64,000 nucleotides of DNA from Chenggangzhangella methanolivorans. GTDB taxonomy: Bacteria > Pseudomonadota > Alphaproteobacteria > Rhizobiales > Methylopilaceae. Below, piece by piece: positions 1 to 12,715 of this stretch. Each line of letters opens with the position of its first letter. The stretch's first letter is position 1. Under the pieces are notes generated by a model. It did no database searches and was not told where the DNA came from. It saw only the letters and a program-made list of their open reading frames with translations. The stretch is taken from positions 4,540,501 through 4,604,500 of the forward strand of contig NZ_CP081869.1 in NCBI RefSeq assembly GCF_019797865.1, in the 5' to 3' direction. The translations under genes and the position numbers were made by a program.

Positions 1-152
1 AACGGCGGATAGGCGCCCTCGGTCGCGATCCGCACCTTCTTCCACTCACTCGCCTCGGCTTGTCCGACGAGCGCGAAGACGATCACGAGCGCCGCGGAAA
101 CGAGCCGGCGGCGCGCATGTCGCTTCGGGAGAAGCCCGCCGGTTGCGGCCAT
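1..152 (-). CDS. Amino-acid-type ABC transporter substrate-binding protein, N-terminal part (cut by window edge)
   Basis: The first 50 codons of a reverse-strand gene are present; the rest lies left of the window. The protein starts at the ATG whose first base is 152. It has an arginine-rich n-region, a hydrophobic segment (LVSAALVIVFALVG) ending in a signal-peptidase-like AEA site, then EWKKVRIATEGAYPPF. That last stretch aligns with the start of the mature neighbour at 253-1056 (EWRRIRVGSEGGHPPF) and is the typical opening of SBP_bac_3 proteins, which bind amino acids in the periplasm. It is therefore a tandem paralogue of the next gene, about 100 bp downstream of it on the same strand. Confidence 0.8.
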   Translation of the reverse strand, partial: MAATGGLLPKRHARRRLVSAALVIVFALVGQAEASEWKKVRIATEGAYPP

Positions 153-252
153 CACGCTCGCCCCATCGCCCGCCGCGCCGCTCGCGGCGTGGGAGGATGA
201 TTTCACCGCGCGGCCCGGACGGCAACGCGACGTTCCGCCTCCGCAAGCGACC

Positions 253-1056
253 TCAATAGGGGTCGAAGGAGAAGTACTTGCGGGCGATGGCCTGATAGCC
301 GCCGTCGCTGCGCAGCCGGAGGATCGCATCGTCGATGAGCGCCTTGAGCTCGACGTCCTCCTTGCGCATCGCGGCTCCGATGCCGGCTCCGAGGAAGGGC
401 GGCATGACGATGTCGTCGCCCACAACCTGGCAGCACTGCGCGACCGGGGATTTCTCCAGCCAGTCGAGCAGGGCGGTCTTGTCGCCAATGATGACGTCGA
501 GACGGCCGCGCGAGAGGTCGAGCCGGGCCTCGTCATGGGTGACGTAGAGCCGGACCTCGGCGCCTTCGGGCACGTAGAGCTCCTGGATCAGCCGCGCGTT
601 GGTGCTCGCGAGCTTCGCGCCGATCTTGAGGCCCTTCATGGACTTGGGATCGGTGGCGGCGATGGGCTTGGCGCGGTTGGCCACGAACATCGCGCGGGTG
701 TCGTAGTATTTGTTGGAGAACAGCGCGAAGCGCCGACGCTGCTCGGTGATCGAGAGCGAGGAGAACACCACGTCGTAGCGCCCGGCGACCAGCGCCGGCA
801 GCAGCCCGGCGAAGTCCTGCACCACGAACTCGCATTCGGCGCTCAGCCGCTCGCAGATCGCCTTTGCGAGGTCGATCTCGAAGCCCTGAAGCTGGCCCAT
901 GGAGTCGAGATAGTTGAACGGCGGATGGCCGCCCTCCGACCCGACGCGGATGCGCCGCCACTCCGTCGCCTCGCCCGACGCGGGGGCGAGCGCGGCCAAG
1001 AGCGCGAGAGCAAGGGCGGAGAGGCGGGCGGCGAGGATCAAGGGCGCGGGTCGCAT
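253..1056 (-). CDS. Amino-acid ABC transporter substrate-binding protein (SBP_bac_3)
   Basis: A 267-residue periplasmic binding protein. Residues 1-30 form a Sec signal peptide (LALALLAALAPASG). The mature part shows the family landmarks: GGHPPFNYLDSMGQLQGFEIDLAKAI near the N terminus, then DFAGLLPALVAGRYDVVFSSLSIT, and a second lobe with RLDVIIGDKTALLDWL. It should bind a polar amino acid or opine-like ligand and deliver it to an ABC permease. No permease or ATPase gene is in the window; they would lie left of position 1. A paralogue follows at 1-152. Ligand specificity cannot be read from the sequence. Confidence 0.9.
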   Translation of the reverse strand: MRPAPLILAARLSALALALLAALAPASGEATEWRRIRVGSEGGHPPFNYLDSMGQLQGFEIDLAKAICERLSAECEFVVQDFAGLLPALVAGRYDVVFSSLSITEQRRRFALFSNKYYDTRAMFVANRAKPIAATDPKSMKGLKIGAKLASTNARLIQELYVPEGAEVRLYVTHDEARLDLSRGRLDVIIGDKTALLDWLEKSPVAQCCQVVGDDIVMPPFLGAGIGAAMRKEDVELKALIDDAILRLRSDGGYQAIARKYFSFDPY

Positions 1057-1131
1057 GCTCGGGATCCGCGAAGCGCGGCGGCGGCGATGATGTCCCCGCG
1101 TGTCTTGTCGCTTTGCTAACGCCCCGGGGCT

Positions 1132-1755
1132 TCAGCGCCCCGACAGCAGCCGTTCGGCGCGCGCGACGTCCGCGGGCTCGTCGAGATCGAGAAAATCGAG
1201 CGGGCCGTCGAAACTGACCGCGGCGGCGCCGAGCGCCTCGAGCGCGCGCTTGGGCGAACGCAGGCCCTCGCGCGCGAGCGCCTCGAGCCGCCCGAGCGCC
1301 GAGACAGGCCAGAGCGCGTCGAGCGGCTCGACGCCGTGCGGCCCGTGGGCGACGGCGGCGCCGTCGCCGGCCGCCGCGGCAAGGCGTGCGACGAGGTCGG
1401 CGGGCGGGCAGGGGGCGTCGCCCGGAACGGTCGCGAGATGCGTAACGCCCGGCAGCGCCGCGGCCCAGGCGAGGCCGGCGAGGACGCCGGCGAGCGGTCC
1501 CTCGGGATCGCCCGGCCGGTCGGCGAGCACCGGCAGGCGGAGGCGGGCGAAGCGCGCCGGATCGCCGTTCGCCGACAGCGCGAGCGGCTCCGCCTGCGAG
1601 GCGAACCGGTCGAGCAGCCGGTCGATCGCCGCGCGTCCGGCGACCTCGATCAGGGCCTTGTCTCCGCCGCCCATGCGGGTCGCGCGTCCGCCCATCACGA
1701 CGAGGCCGGCGATCGCGCGGATATTCGAATGGGGGGCTTGGGTTTGAAGCGTCAC
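1132..1755 (-). CDS. mobA: Molybdenum cofactor guanylyltransferase MobA
   Basis: The protein is about 207 residues. It transfers GMP from GTP to molybdopterin to make the guanine dinucleotide form of the cofactor in the cytoplasm. The N-terminal nucleotide-binding signature reads AGLVVMGGRATRMGGGDKAL, followed by LADRPGDPEGPLAGVLAGL and the PGDAPCPP metal/GTP loop. The reading frame is open far upstream, but only a GTG at 1755 precedes the signature closely with the expected short leader, so I chose it; the Shine-Dalgarno sequence is weak. It is divergent from mrp with 66 bp between starts. No molybdoenzyme is encoded nearby. Confidence 0.85.
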   Translation of the reverse strand: MTLQTQAPHSNIRAIAGLVVMGGRATRMGGGDKALIEVAGRAAIDRLLDRFASQAEPLALSANGDPARFARLRLPVLADRPGDPEGPLAGVLAGLAWAAALPGVTHLATVPGDAPCPPADLVARLAAAAGDGAAVAHGPHGVEPLDALWPVSALGRLEALAREGLRSPKRALEALGAAAVSFDGPLDFLDLDEPADVARAERLLSGR

Positions 1756-1821
1756 GAACGCATTTGACCCGAGGGGCGGCCAAGGTCCATAGGGCGTTCC
1801 GAGACGACAGGGAGTTTTGGC

Positions 1822-2982
1822 ATGCCAACCGAAGACGACGTCAGGCGCGCCCTCGGCGCTGTTCCCGCTCCGGACGGCGCGGCGAGCCTCGCCGACTCCC
1901 CCTCGCTGTCGAAGATTTCGGTGCTGGGCTCGCGCGTCATCTTCTCGATCGAGACGACGCCCGAGAAGGCCGGCGCGATCGAACCGATCCGCCGCGCGGC
2001 CGAAGCCGCCGTGAAGGCGGTGCCCGGAGTCTCCGACGTGCTGGTGGCGCTCACCGCCGAGCGCGAGCCGGGCTCCGCGCCTGCTCCGCGGCCCGCCGCC
2101 TCGCCGATGGCCGCCCGCGGCGCCCGCGAGGCCGCGCCGGGGGCCGGAACCCCGCAGCGTCCGCAGGGCCACAGCGGCGCCGGCGTCCCGGGCGTCCGCC
2201 ACATCGTCGCGGTCGCCTCCGGCAAGGGCGGCGTCGGCAAGTCGACCACGGCCGCCAACCTCGCGCTCGCGCTCAAGAAGCAGGGCCTGCGCGTCGGCCT
2301 GATGGACGCCGACGTCTACGGCCCGTCGGTCCCGACGCTCTTCGGCCTGCACTCCAAGCCCGAGATCGAGGGCAAGCAGATGAAGCCGCTCGAGGCCCAT
2401 GGCCTCAAGATCATGTCGATCGGCTTCCTGGTGGACGCCGGCACGGCGATGATCTGGCGTGGGCCCATGGTGATGTCGGCGTTGACCCAGATGCTGACCG
2501 AAGTCGCCTGGGGCGAGCTCGACATTCTGGTCGTGGACATGCCGCCCGGCACCGGCGACGCGCAGCTCACCATGGCGCAGCGCGTGAAGCTCTCCGGCGC
2601 CGTCATCGTCTCGACCCCGCAGGACCTCGCGCTCGCCGACGCCCGCCGCGGCGTGGCGATGTTCCGCAAGGTCGACGTGCCGATCCTCGGGCTCGTCGAG
2701 AACATGAGCTACTATTGCTGCCCGGAATGCGGCCATCGCGCCGATCTCTTCGGCCATGGCGGCGCGCGGGCGGAGGCGCAGGCGATGGGAACGCCGTTCC
2801 TCGGCGAGATCCCGCTCGCGGTCGAGATCCGCGCGCAGTCCGACGCCGGCTCGCCGATCGTGGCGCAGGATCCGGAGGGCGCGCACGCCAAGGCCTATGG
2901 GGGCATTGCGGAGCTGCTCTGGAAGCGCCTGACCGAAGGCGCGCCGGGCCGCGTCGCGCGCGCGATCGTCATCGAGCGCTGA
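1822..2982 (+). CDS. mrp: Mrp/ApbC-type iron-sulfur cluster carrier P-loop ATPase
   Basis: A 386-residue cytosolic protein of the Mrp/NBP35 family, which carries or inserts Fe-S clusters. Residues 1-90 are a MIP18 (DUF59)-like domain. An alanine/proline-rich linker follows, then the ATPase with the deviant Walker A GKGGVGKST near residue 135, a DADVYGPS motif, a VDMPPGTGD switch region, and the CPEC cysteine pair (YYCCPECG) near residue 295 that bridges a [4Fe-4S] cluster in the dimer. Length and domain order are standard for alphaproteobacteria. The start at ATG 1822 fits a short leader divergent from mobA. Confidence 0.95.
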   Translation: MPTEDDVRRALGAVPAPDGAASLADSPSLSKISVLGSRVIFSIETTPEKAGAIEPIRRAAEAAVKAVPGVSDVLVALTAEREPGSAPAPRPAASPMAARGAREAAPGAGTPQRPQGHSGAGVPGVRHIVAVASGKGGVGKSTTAANLALALKKQGLRVGLMDADVYGPSVPTLFGLHSKPEIEGKQMKPLEAHGLKIMSIGFLVDAGTAMIWRGPMVMSALTQMLTEVAWGELDILVVDMPPGTGDAQLTMAQRVKLSGAVIVSTPQDLALADARRGVAMFRKVDVPILGLVENMSYYCCPECGHRADLFGHGGARAEAQAMGTPFLGEIPLAVEIRAQSDAGSPIVAQDPEGAHAKAYGGIAELLWKRLTEGAPGRVARAIVIER

Positions 2983-2991
2983 CCCGTCCAG

Positions 2992-3008
2992 TCTCGAATT
3001 ATTCTAAC
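2992..3008. promoter_or_regulatory. Irr-box/ICE-like palindrome upstream of the imelysin cluster
   Basis: The 17-mer TCTCGAA-TTA-TTCTAAC sits 136 bp upstream of the first imelysin gene, just after the mrp stop. It matches 11 of 14 arm positions of the rhizobial iron control element as I recall it (TTTAGAA-N3-TTCTAAA), which the heme-dependent regulator Irr binds. The right arm is nearly perfect and the left arm is degenerate. The location before an iron-type cluster supports the reading, but one degenerate match is weak evidence. Confidence 0.35.
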
Positions 3009-3143
3009 TTGATGACGAGGGCGAAAAAGCCGTTCGGTCAAAGGCTCTTAGGCGTGAATTGACAGGATCGTGATCGAAGCGTTCCGTCCGGCCTGACGTG
3101 TCCCGCGCGGCGTCGCGCGGGCGCCGGAGGAGACAAGAAGATC

Positions 3144-4430
3144 ATGACCGCCAGATGGATCGCCGCGCTCGGCGCGGCCGGCCTGTGCGCGATGCTCGCC
3201 GCGCCCGCCTTCGCCGAGGAGGAGGCCAAGGCGCCTGCGCCCAAGGACGTGCTGAAGACCTACGCCGACGTCGCGCAGGCAATGTATGGCGACGCGGTGA
3301 TCGGCGCGAAGGCACTGCAGGCCAAGGTCGACGCGCTGCTGAAGGATCCGACCGACGCCACGCTCGCCGACGCCCGCAAGGCCTGGATCGACGCCCGCCC
3401 CGCCTATCAGCAGACGGAGGCCTACCGCTTCGGCAACAAGGCGATGGACGATCTCGAGGGCCGGGTGAACGCCTGGCCGCTCGACGAGGGCCTGATCGAC
3501 TATGTCGACCCCAAATACGGCGACAGCTCCGACGAGAACCCCTATTACGCCGCGAACGTCATCGCGAACCCCAAGCTCAAGGTCGGCCGCAAGACGGTCG
3601 ACGCCACGAAGATCACCGCCAAGCTCCTGAACTCGCTTCAGGAAGTGGGCGAGGTCGAGGCCAATGTCGCGATCGGCTACCACGCCGTCGAGTTCCTGCT
3701 CTGGGGGCAGGACCTGAACGGCACGGGCCCCGGCGCCGGCAATCGTCCGGCCACCGACTATGCGCAAGGGGCGGCCTGCACCCACGGCAATTGCGACCGC
3801 CGCGCCGACTATCTGCGCGTCGTCACCGGCATGCTGGTCGACGATCTCGCAAACATGGAGAAGGCCTGGGAGGCCAAGGGCAAGGCCCGGACGGCGCTCA
3901 TGAAGAAGAAGGGGCCGTCGGCGCTCGCCCCGATCTTCACCGGCCTCGGCAGCCTCTCCTATGGCGAGCTCGGCGGCGAGCGGATGAAGCTCGGCCTCAT
4001 CCTGCATGATCCGGAAGAGGAGCACGACTGCTTCTCGGACAACACGCACAACTCGCACTACTACAACATCGTCGGCATGTCGGAGATCTGGCGGGGCCGC
4101 TACAAGCGCCTCGTCGGAACGGTGGTCGAGGGCCCCTCGATCAAGGCCTACGCCGAGGCCAAGGCGCCCGAGCAGGCCGAGAAGCTCACCGACCTGTTCT
4201 CCGAGACGCTCTCCAAGGCGCAGGCCATGAAGGACAAGGCCGACAGCGGCATGGCCTACGACCAGATGATCGGCGAGGGCAACGCCGAGGGCAACAAGGC
4301 GGTGCAGGACGTGATCGACGCGCTCGTGGCCCAGACCCGCGGCGTCGAGGCGGTGGTGGCCAAGCTCGGCGTGAAGATCACCGTCGAGGGCTCCGACAGC
4401 CTCGACGCGCCGGAGAAGGTCACGCAGTAA
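3144..4430 (+). CDS. Imelysin family (peptidase M75) iron-regulated periplasmic protein
   Basis: A 428-residue secreted protein with a clear Sec signal peptide (residues 1-25, cleavage after AFA). The imelysin signature GxHxxE is present as GYHAVEFLLWGQD near residue 180, and the second helical half carries the DCFSDNTHNS region typical of IrpA/ICMP-type members. Members of the family are periplasmic or surface iron-acquisition proteins; the true ligand is unsettled and peptidase activity is doubtful. It heads a five-gene cluster with a multicopper oxidase, di-heme oxidoreductase, second imelysin and DUF1513 protein. A hairpin at 4450 suggests partial termination after it. The ATG at 3144 follows a GGAGGAGAC ribosome site. 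Confidence 0.92.
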   Translation: MTARWIAALGAAGLCAMLAAPAFAEEEAKAPAPKDVLKTYADVAQAMYGDAVIGAKALQAKVDALLKDPTDATLADARKAWIDARPAYQQTEAYRFGNKAMDDLEGRVNAWPLDEGLIDYVDPKYGDSSDENPYYAANVIANPKLKVGRKTVDATKITAKLLNSLQEVGEVEANVAIGYHAVEFLLWGQDLNGTGPGAGNRPATDYAQGAACTHGNCDRRADYLRVVTGMLVDDLANMEKAWEAKGKARTALMKKKGPSALAPIFTGLGSLSYGELGGERMKLGLILHDPEEEHDCFSDNTHNSHYYNIVGMSEIWRGRYKRLVGTVVEGPSIKAYAEAKAPEQAEKLTDLFSETLSKAQAMKDKADSGMAYDQMIGEGNAEGNKAVQDVIDALVAQTRGVEAVVAKLGVKITVEGSDSLDAPEKVTQ

Positions 4431-4449
4431 GCGCGTCGGAAACCGTCGT

Positions 4450-4490
4450 CCCGGATCGCGGGCCATGCGCCTGCGATCCGGGGCCGTTTT
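4450..4490 (+). terminator. Rho-independent terminator after the first imelysin gene
   Basis: Ten-base arms CCCGGATCGC and GCGATCCGGG are separated by 13 bases and followed by GCCGTTTTC. The hairpin lies 20 bp past the stop codon and probably attenuates rather than ends transcription, because the rest of the cluster follows in the same direction. Confidence 0.65.
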
Positions 4491-4520
4491 CAGGTCATGG
4501 CGCCAAAAACGCCGCGCTTG

Positions 4521-4628
4521 TGTCCCGGCCTTGAGCCGGGACCCAGAACCGATACCTCTTCTCGAAGAGGCGGACGCGGACTTGAGTGAAATGGTGTCGG
4601 CTCTGGGTCCCGGCTCAAGGCCGGGACA
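4521..4628. repeat. Intergenic inverted repeat with perfect 27-bp arms
   Basis: Arms at 4521-4547 and 4602-4628 are exact inverted copies beginning TGTCCCGGCCTTGAGCCGGG; each arm is itself a small palindrome. About 54 bp lie between them. This is a bacterial interspersed mosaic/REP-like element, related in layout to the elements at 11117, 18013, 24282, 30138 and 30781. Confidence 0.75.
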
Positions 4629-4649
4629 AGGTGGTGGCGGCTGGTTGTG

Positions 4650-6125
4650 ATGTCGCGTCTTGGCGTTTCCCGCAGAACTCTTCTCGGCGGCGGCCTTGCG
4701 GTCGCGGGCGCCGCGCTGCTTTCGCCGCGGGGCTTCGCCAAGGGACCGGCTCCCAAACCGCTGCCGCCCCGGACCCTCAAGCCCGTCACCGGCGAAAAGC
4801 CCGTCTCGCTCGTCGCCGCCGAACGTCCCGCAAGACTGCTCGGGCGGGGCGGCCCCGAAAGCCGCCTCTGGACCTATGGGGACGAGCTGTTTCGCCTCGT
4901 TCGCCTGAGACAGGGCGAGACGCTCGCCGTCGACTTCGAGAACCGCCTGCCCGAGCACACCTCCATCCACTGGCACGGGCTGCGGATCCCGAACGACCAG
5001 GACGGCGTGCCCTATCTCACCCAGCCGCCGGTGAAGCCCGGCGAGCGCCACGCCTATCGCTTCACGCCGCCGGACGCCGGCACCTTCTGGTTCCACCCCC
5101 ATTGCGACACCGTCTCCCAGCTCGGCCGGGGACTTGCGGGCGTGATGATCGTCGATGGCGACGAGACCAGGCCTTACGACGCCGACCTCGTGCTGGTGCT
5201 GAAGGACTGGCGGCTCGACGAGCCGAGCGGCGACTGGCTGCCCTTCACGACGACCCGCGGCATGCTGCGCGCCGGCACCTTCGGCACGGTGCGGAGCGTC
5301 AACGGCGAGCAGGCGCCCACGATCAAGCTGCCGGCCGGCGGCGACTGCCGGCTGCGCCTGCTCAATCTCGACTCCACCCGGGTCGGCGACCTGTCGTTCG
5401 AAGGCATGGAGGCCGCGGTCGTCGCGATCGACGGCGCGCCCGTCGCGCCGTTCCCGCTGACCGACTGGCGGCTCGGCCCCGCGATGCGGATCGACGTGGT
5501 GGTCCGCGCGCCCGCCCCGGGCGCGACCGGGAGGCTCGTCGACTATTTCTCGGCCAAGCCCGTGACGCTGGCGACCTTTGCGGGCGAAGGCGAGGGCAGG
5601 TCCGCGCGCGCGTTCGACCCGGCGCCGCTGTCGCGCGGCGCGATCCCCGAGCCGAAGCTGAAGGGCGCCGGAAGACTCTCCTTCGCCTTCGCCACCGCCA
5701 CGGGCGGCAAGTCGAAGCTCGCGGCGGCGGCGGAGGGCGGCGACGCGCTCGACCAGGCGCTGCTCGACAGCCTCTGCGCGTCCGAGACGGTGAACTGGAG
5801 CATCAACCGCGAAAGCTGGCCTGCGGGCGACCATTCCCGCGTGCCGCCGCCGCTCTTCACCCTGCGGGAAGGGCGGACTTACGTCGCCGAGCTCACCAAC
5901 GAGACGCCGCACGTGCACCCGATCCATCTGCACGGCTTCACGTTCAAGGTGCTGAAATCGACGCGCGCGGACACGCCCGAGCATTTCGCCGACACGGTTC
6001 TGCTGACGCCGAAGGACCGCATCACCATCGCGTTCGTCGCCGACCGGCCCGGCGATTGGATGGTCCACTGCCACCTGATCGAGCATCAGGAGACGGGCAT
6101 GATGGGCTATGTGAAGGTCGCGTGA
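4650..6125 (+). CDS. Tat-exported multicopper oxidase (laccase/ferroxidase-like)
   Basis: About 491 residues with a twin-arginine signal (SRRTLLGGGLAVAGAALL). All four copper-binding clusters are intact: HWHG near residue 110, the HxH of WFHPHCD near 150, HPIHLHGF near 430, and the C-terminal HCHLIEHQETGMM, which supplies type 1 and type 3 ligands with a methionine axial ligand. It is a three-cupredoxin-domain periplasmic oxidase; context among imelysins suggests Fe(II) or Cu(I) oxidation. No methionine-rich CueO-like insert is visible. ATG 4650 directly follows an alternative GTG at 4647. Its TGA overlaps the ATG of the next gene, so translation is probably coupled. Confidence 0.92.
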   Translation: MSRLGVSRRTLLGGGLAVAGAALLSPRGFAKGPAPKPLPPRTLKPVTGEKPVSLVAAERPARLLGRGGPESRLWTYGDELFRLVRLRQGETLAVDFENRLPEHTSIHWHGLRIPNDQDGVPYLTQPPVKPGERHAYRFTPPDAGTFWFHPHCDTVSQLGRGLAGVMIVDGDETRPYDADLVLVLKDWRLDEPSGDWLPFTTTRGMLRAGTFGTVRSVNGEQAPTIKLPAGGDCRLRLLNLDSTRVGDLSFEGMEAAVVAIDGAPVAPFPLTDWRLGPAMRIDVVVRAPAPGATGRLVDYFSAKPVTLATFAGEGEGRSARAFDPAPLSRGAIPEPKLKGAGRLSFAFATATGGKSKLAAAAEGGDALDQALLDSLCASETVNWSINRESWPAGDHSRVPPPLFTLREGRTYVAELTNETPHVHPIHLHGFTFKVLKSTRADTPEHFADTVLLTPKDRITIAFVADRPGDWMVHCHLIEHQETGMMGYVKVA

Positions 6126-7487
6126 TGGAGCGGGGCCGAAGCGCGACCTCTCTGTTCCCTCCTGCTTGCGGGGAGGGTGAGGGTGGGGGTGGTTCAGGAT
6201 CGAGCGCCGCCGTCGCGCTTAAGGCTGCGTCTGTCGCTCCACCTCATACTGAGCGACCCCCGACCCCTCCCCGCAAGGGGGAGGGGAGCAGCGCGGCGAT
6301 CCTCGTCCTTATCGCTTCCATGACGTGCGCCGCCCCCGCGGCCGCCCGCGACCTCGACGTCGCGATCGGCAAGGCGACGTTCGACCGGCTCTGGGTCCAG
6401 GCACCCGCCTCGACCAAAAGCGCCGACGGGCTCGGCCCGCTCTACGCCGCGCGCTCCTGCGCCTCGTGCCATGCAGGGAGCGGCGGACGGACGACCTTCC
6501 GGCTCGGCCGCGACGATCCGGCAGGGCATCCGGGCCTCGTGATCCGCTTCGGCGACGCATCCGGAACGCCCGACCCGACCTATGGCGCGCAGCTGCAGCC
6601 GGCGGGGCTTTCGGGCGCGGCCGGCGAGGGGCGGGCGGCGGTCCGCTTCGATCCGGCGGCGCACGGCATGCCGCCGCGGCCGCGCTGGAGCGTCGAGGAT
6701 CTCGGCTACGGCGCGCTCTCTGCGGAAACCCACGCCTCGCCCCGCGTCGCGCCGTCGCTCGCCGGGATCGGGCTGCTGGCGAGGGTGAGCGAGGCCGAGA
6801 TCCTCAAGCGCGAGGATCCCGACGACCGCAACGGCGACGGCGTCTCCGGCCGCGTGGCGCGGCTCGCCTCGGGCGAAATCGGCCGCTTCGGCTGGAAGGC
6901 CTCGGAGCCGACGCTCCATGCGCAGGCCGCCGCCGCCTTCGCGCTCGATCTCGGGCTCTCGAGCGACCTCCGCCCCGATCCCGCTGGCGACTGCACGGAC
7001 GCGCAGACCGCCTGCCGCTTCGCGCCGCAGGGCTCGCAGGACGGCGAGCCCGAAGTCGCGCCGGCGCTGATGGCGGGGCTCGTCGCCTTTCTCGAGCGCC
7101 GCCCTGCGCCGCCCGCGCCGGCGACGACGAGGCGCCAAGACGTTCGCCGCCGTGGGATGCGCCGCCTGCCATGCGCCGAGCCTTGCGCTCGACGGCGGCG
7201 GCGAGGCGCGGGCCTTCACCGATCTCCTGCTCCACGACATGGGCGAGGATCTCGACGACGGCGCCGGCGAGGGCGCGGCGACGAGCCGGGAGTGGCGCAC
7301 CGCGCCGCTCTGGGGCCTGTCGCGCGCGCTGGCGCAAGGATCCGGGCTGATGCATGACGCGCGGGCGGGCGACGTCGCGGAAGCCGTGCGCTGGCATGGC
7401 GGCGAGGCTTCCGGCGCGCGAAGCCGCTTCGACGCGCTGCCCAAAGGCGAGCGCGACGCGCTCGTCGCCTATGTGAGCGGGCTTTGA
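6125..7487 (+). CDS. Di-heme oxidoreductase (DUF1111/thiol oxidoreductase family), frameshifted near 7125
   Basis: A periplasmic c-type cytochrome of the MauG-like DUF1111 group. The first heme site CASCH lies at about 6459-6473 and the second, CAACH, at about 7158-7172. The two halves are in different frames. The shift lies between 7121 and 7131, just before the family motif GAKTFAAVGCAACH, and is consistent with one extra or two missing bases, so a sequencing indel is likely. The only in-frame start is ATG 6125, overlapping the oxidase stop. This puts about 60 residues, partly a palindromic repeat, before the signal peptide (AAILVLIASMTCAAPAAA). In Pseudomonas such genes accompany imelysins, supporting a role in metal redox during uptake. 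Confidence 0.85.
6155..6290. repeat. Palindromic repeat inside the 5' part of the di-heme oxidoreductase frame
   Basis: Arms around CCTCCTGCTTGCGGGGAGGG (about 6158-6177) and CCCCTCCCCGCAAGGGGGAG (about 6265-6285) form an imperfect inverted repeat with G-rich and C-rich flanks. It occupies the stretch between the start codon and the signal peptide and is in frame with both. Confidence 0.6.
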
Positions 7488-7489
7488 CG

Positions 7490-8551
7490 ATGGAGAGCCG
7501 GATGATGGCGCGCAGTCTCGCCGCAACGCTTGCGCTGCTCGCGCCCGCCGGACCGGCTCTCGCCAAGACGCCCGAGCCCGGACCGCTCGCCGTGAAGGCG
7601 ATCGAGACCGTGATCGTGCCGCGCTACGAGGCTTTCGCCAAAGCGACGGCCGCGCAGACTGACGCCTGGACGAAGGCCTGCGCGGACGGCGACTTCGCGC
7701 CCGATCTTGGCGCGCTGCGCGAGGCCTATCAGACGGCGGCCGACGGCTGGGCGGCGGTCGAGTTCGTCACCACCGGGCCGATCGCCACCTCGCTGCGGCC
7801 CGACCGGGTGTTCTTCGGGCCGGACCGCCGCAACACGGTGGCGAAGGCGCTCGCCGAACTCACCGCCAAGGCCAGGGACGGCGACCTCTCGCCCGAGACG
7901 GTGCGCGGGGTGAGCGTCGCGGCGCAGGGGTTTCCTGCGCTCGAGCGCGTGCTCTACGAGCCGGCCGAGGGCGAGGCCGCGGCGCGTTGCCGGGTCGGCG
8001 TCGCGATCGCCAAAAACCTGTCCGGGATCGCGGCCGACGTCGTGACCGAATGGAAGGCCGAGACCGGCCCGCTCGCGCGGCTGAAGCGCGGGGAGGGCGA
8101 CCCGCTGAGCTTCGCCGATCCGGCGCAAGCCGCCGCCCGGCTGATGACGGATCTCGCCGGCGGCGTGCAGCGGGTGAACGACGTCAAGCTGCTGCCGGTT
8201 CTGGGATCGAGCGCGGACGCCGCGCGCGCCAAGGCCGCGGAGGGCTGGCGCTCGGGCCGCTCGGCGCGCGCGATCCGGGTGACGATGGCGAGCGTCGCGG
8301 ACCTCGCCAGGGTCTTCGCCGCCGCTGCGCCCGTCGATCTCGCGGCTGCCGACGCCAAGGCGTTCGCGGCGGCCCAGGCTTCGGCCGCGAAGCTGCCGGA
8401 CGACCTCGGCGAGGCGGCGACCGAGCCGAAGCGCCGCAAGGCGATCGAGGCCGCGGTCGCGAGCTTCAAGGCCGCGCAGACCGACGTCGTCCAGAAGCTC
8501 GCGCCCGCGCTCGGCGTGCCGCTCGGCTTCAACGCGCTCGACGGGGATTGA
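7490..8551 (+). CDS. Second imelysin-family periplasmic protein
   Basis: About 353 residues with a signal peptide (AATLALLAPAGPALA). It resembles the second, shorter imelysin of Pseudomonas-type clusters. At the GxHxxE position it reads GFPALERVLYEP, so the histidine is replaced by proline while the glutamate remains. The C-terminal half has the usual long helices (AAARLMTDLAGGVQRVNDVKLLPVLG). It starts 2 bp after the di-heme oxidoreductase stop and is co-transcribed with it. The likely job is metal binding together with the first imelysin. ATG 7490 is used; ATGs at 7502 and 7505 are alternatives. Confidence 0.88.
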   Translation: MESRMMARSLAATLALLAPAGPALAKTPEPGPLAVKAIETVIVPRYEAFAKATAAQTDAWTKACADGDFAPDLGALREAYQTAADGWAAVEFVTTGPIATSLRPDRVFFGPDRRNTVAKALAELTAKARDGDLSPETVRGVSVAAQGFPALERVLYEPAEGEAAARCRVGVAIAKNLSGIAADVVTEWKAETGPLARLKRGEGDPLSFADPAQAAARLMTDLAGGVQRVNDVKLLPVLGSSADAARAKAAEGWRSGRSARAIRVTMASVADLARVFAAAAPVDLAAADAKAFAAAQASAAKLPDDLGEAATEPKRRKAIEAAVASFKAAQTDVVQKLAPALGVPLGFNALDGD

Positions 8552-8555
8552 GGCG

Positions 8556-11098
<2,543 letters not shown>

Positions 11099-11116
11099 GA
11101 TTCGCGTCGGAAACAC

Positions 11117-11214
11117 GCCGTCATGCCCGCATTCGCGGGCATCCACGACTTGGGCGTAGCGCTCTACGCTCCCAGCAAGTCGTGGATACCCGGCTCCGCC
11201 GGGCATGACGACGG
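11117..11214. repeat. Palindromic repeat, family A (copy 1)
   Basis: An intergenic element bounded by CGTCATGCCCGC and GGGCATGACG, with inner inverted copies of CACGACTT and AAGTCGTG. The central part is variable. The same plan recurs at 18013, 30138 and 30781. Confidence 0.75.
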
Positions 11215-11231
11215 CTGACCGTGGCGTCTGA

Positions 11232-12556
<1,325 letters not shown>

Positions 12557-12583
12557 TCTTCGCCGCGACGCACGTTTCGCGCG

Positions 12584-12618
12584 AAGGGCCCGGCGGCGAC
12601 GCCGGGCCCTTTCGTTTT
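12584..12618 (+). terminator. Rho-independent terminator after TakP-like copy 2
   Basis: Arms GGGCCCGGC and GCCGGGCCC with the loop GGCGAC are followed by TTTCGTTTTCG. Confidence 0.85.
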
Positions 12619-12715
12619 CGCTTGCGGAACGAGGGCCTTCCGGCCTTGCCGCGGGGGCGGCCCGCCCCTATCTCGCGCTCAAACAAAAGAGCATTCGTAG
12701 CGAGGGAGCGTCGCC

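Noticed and set aside
3048..6086. A 1,012-codon reverse-strand open frame
   Set aside because: It is antisense to the imelysin and multicopper oxidase genes, which have complete motifs and signals.
6125..7487. True pseudogene status for the di-heme oxidoreductase
   Set aside because: Both heme sites and all family motifs are intact and only one small shift separates them; many neighbours show the same kind of shift.
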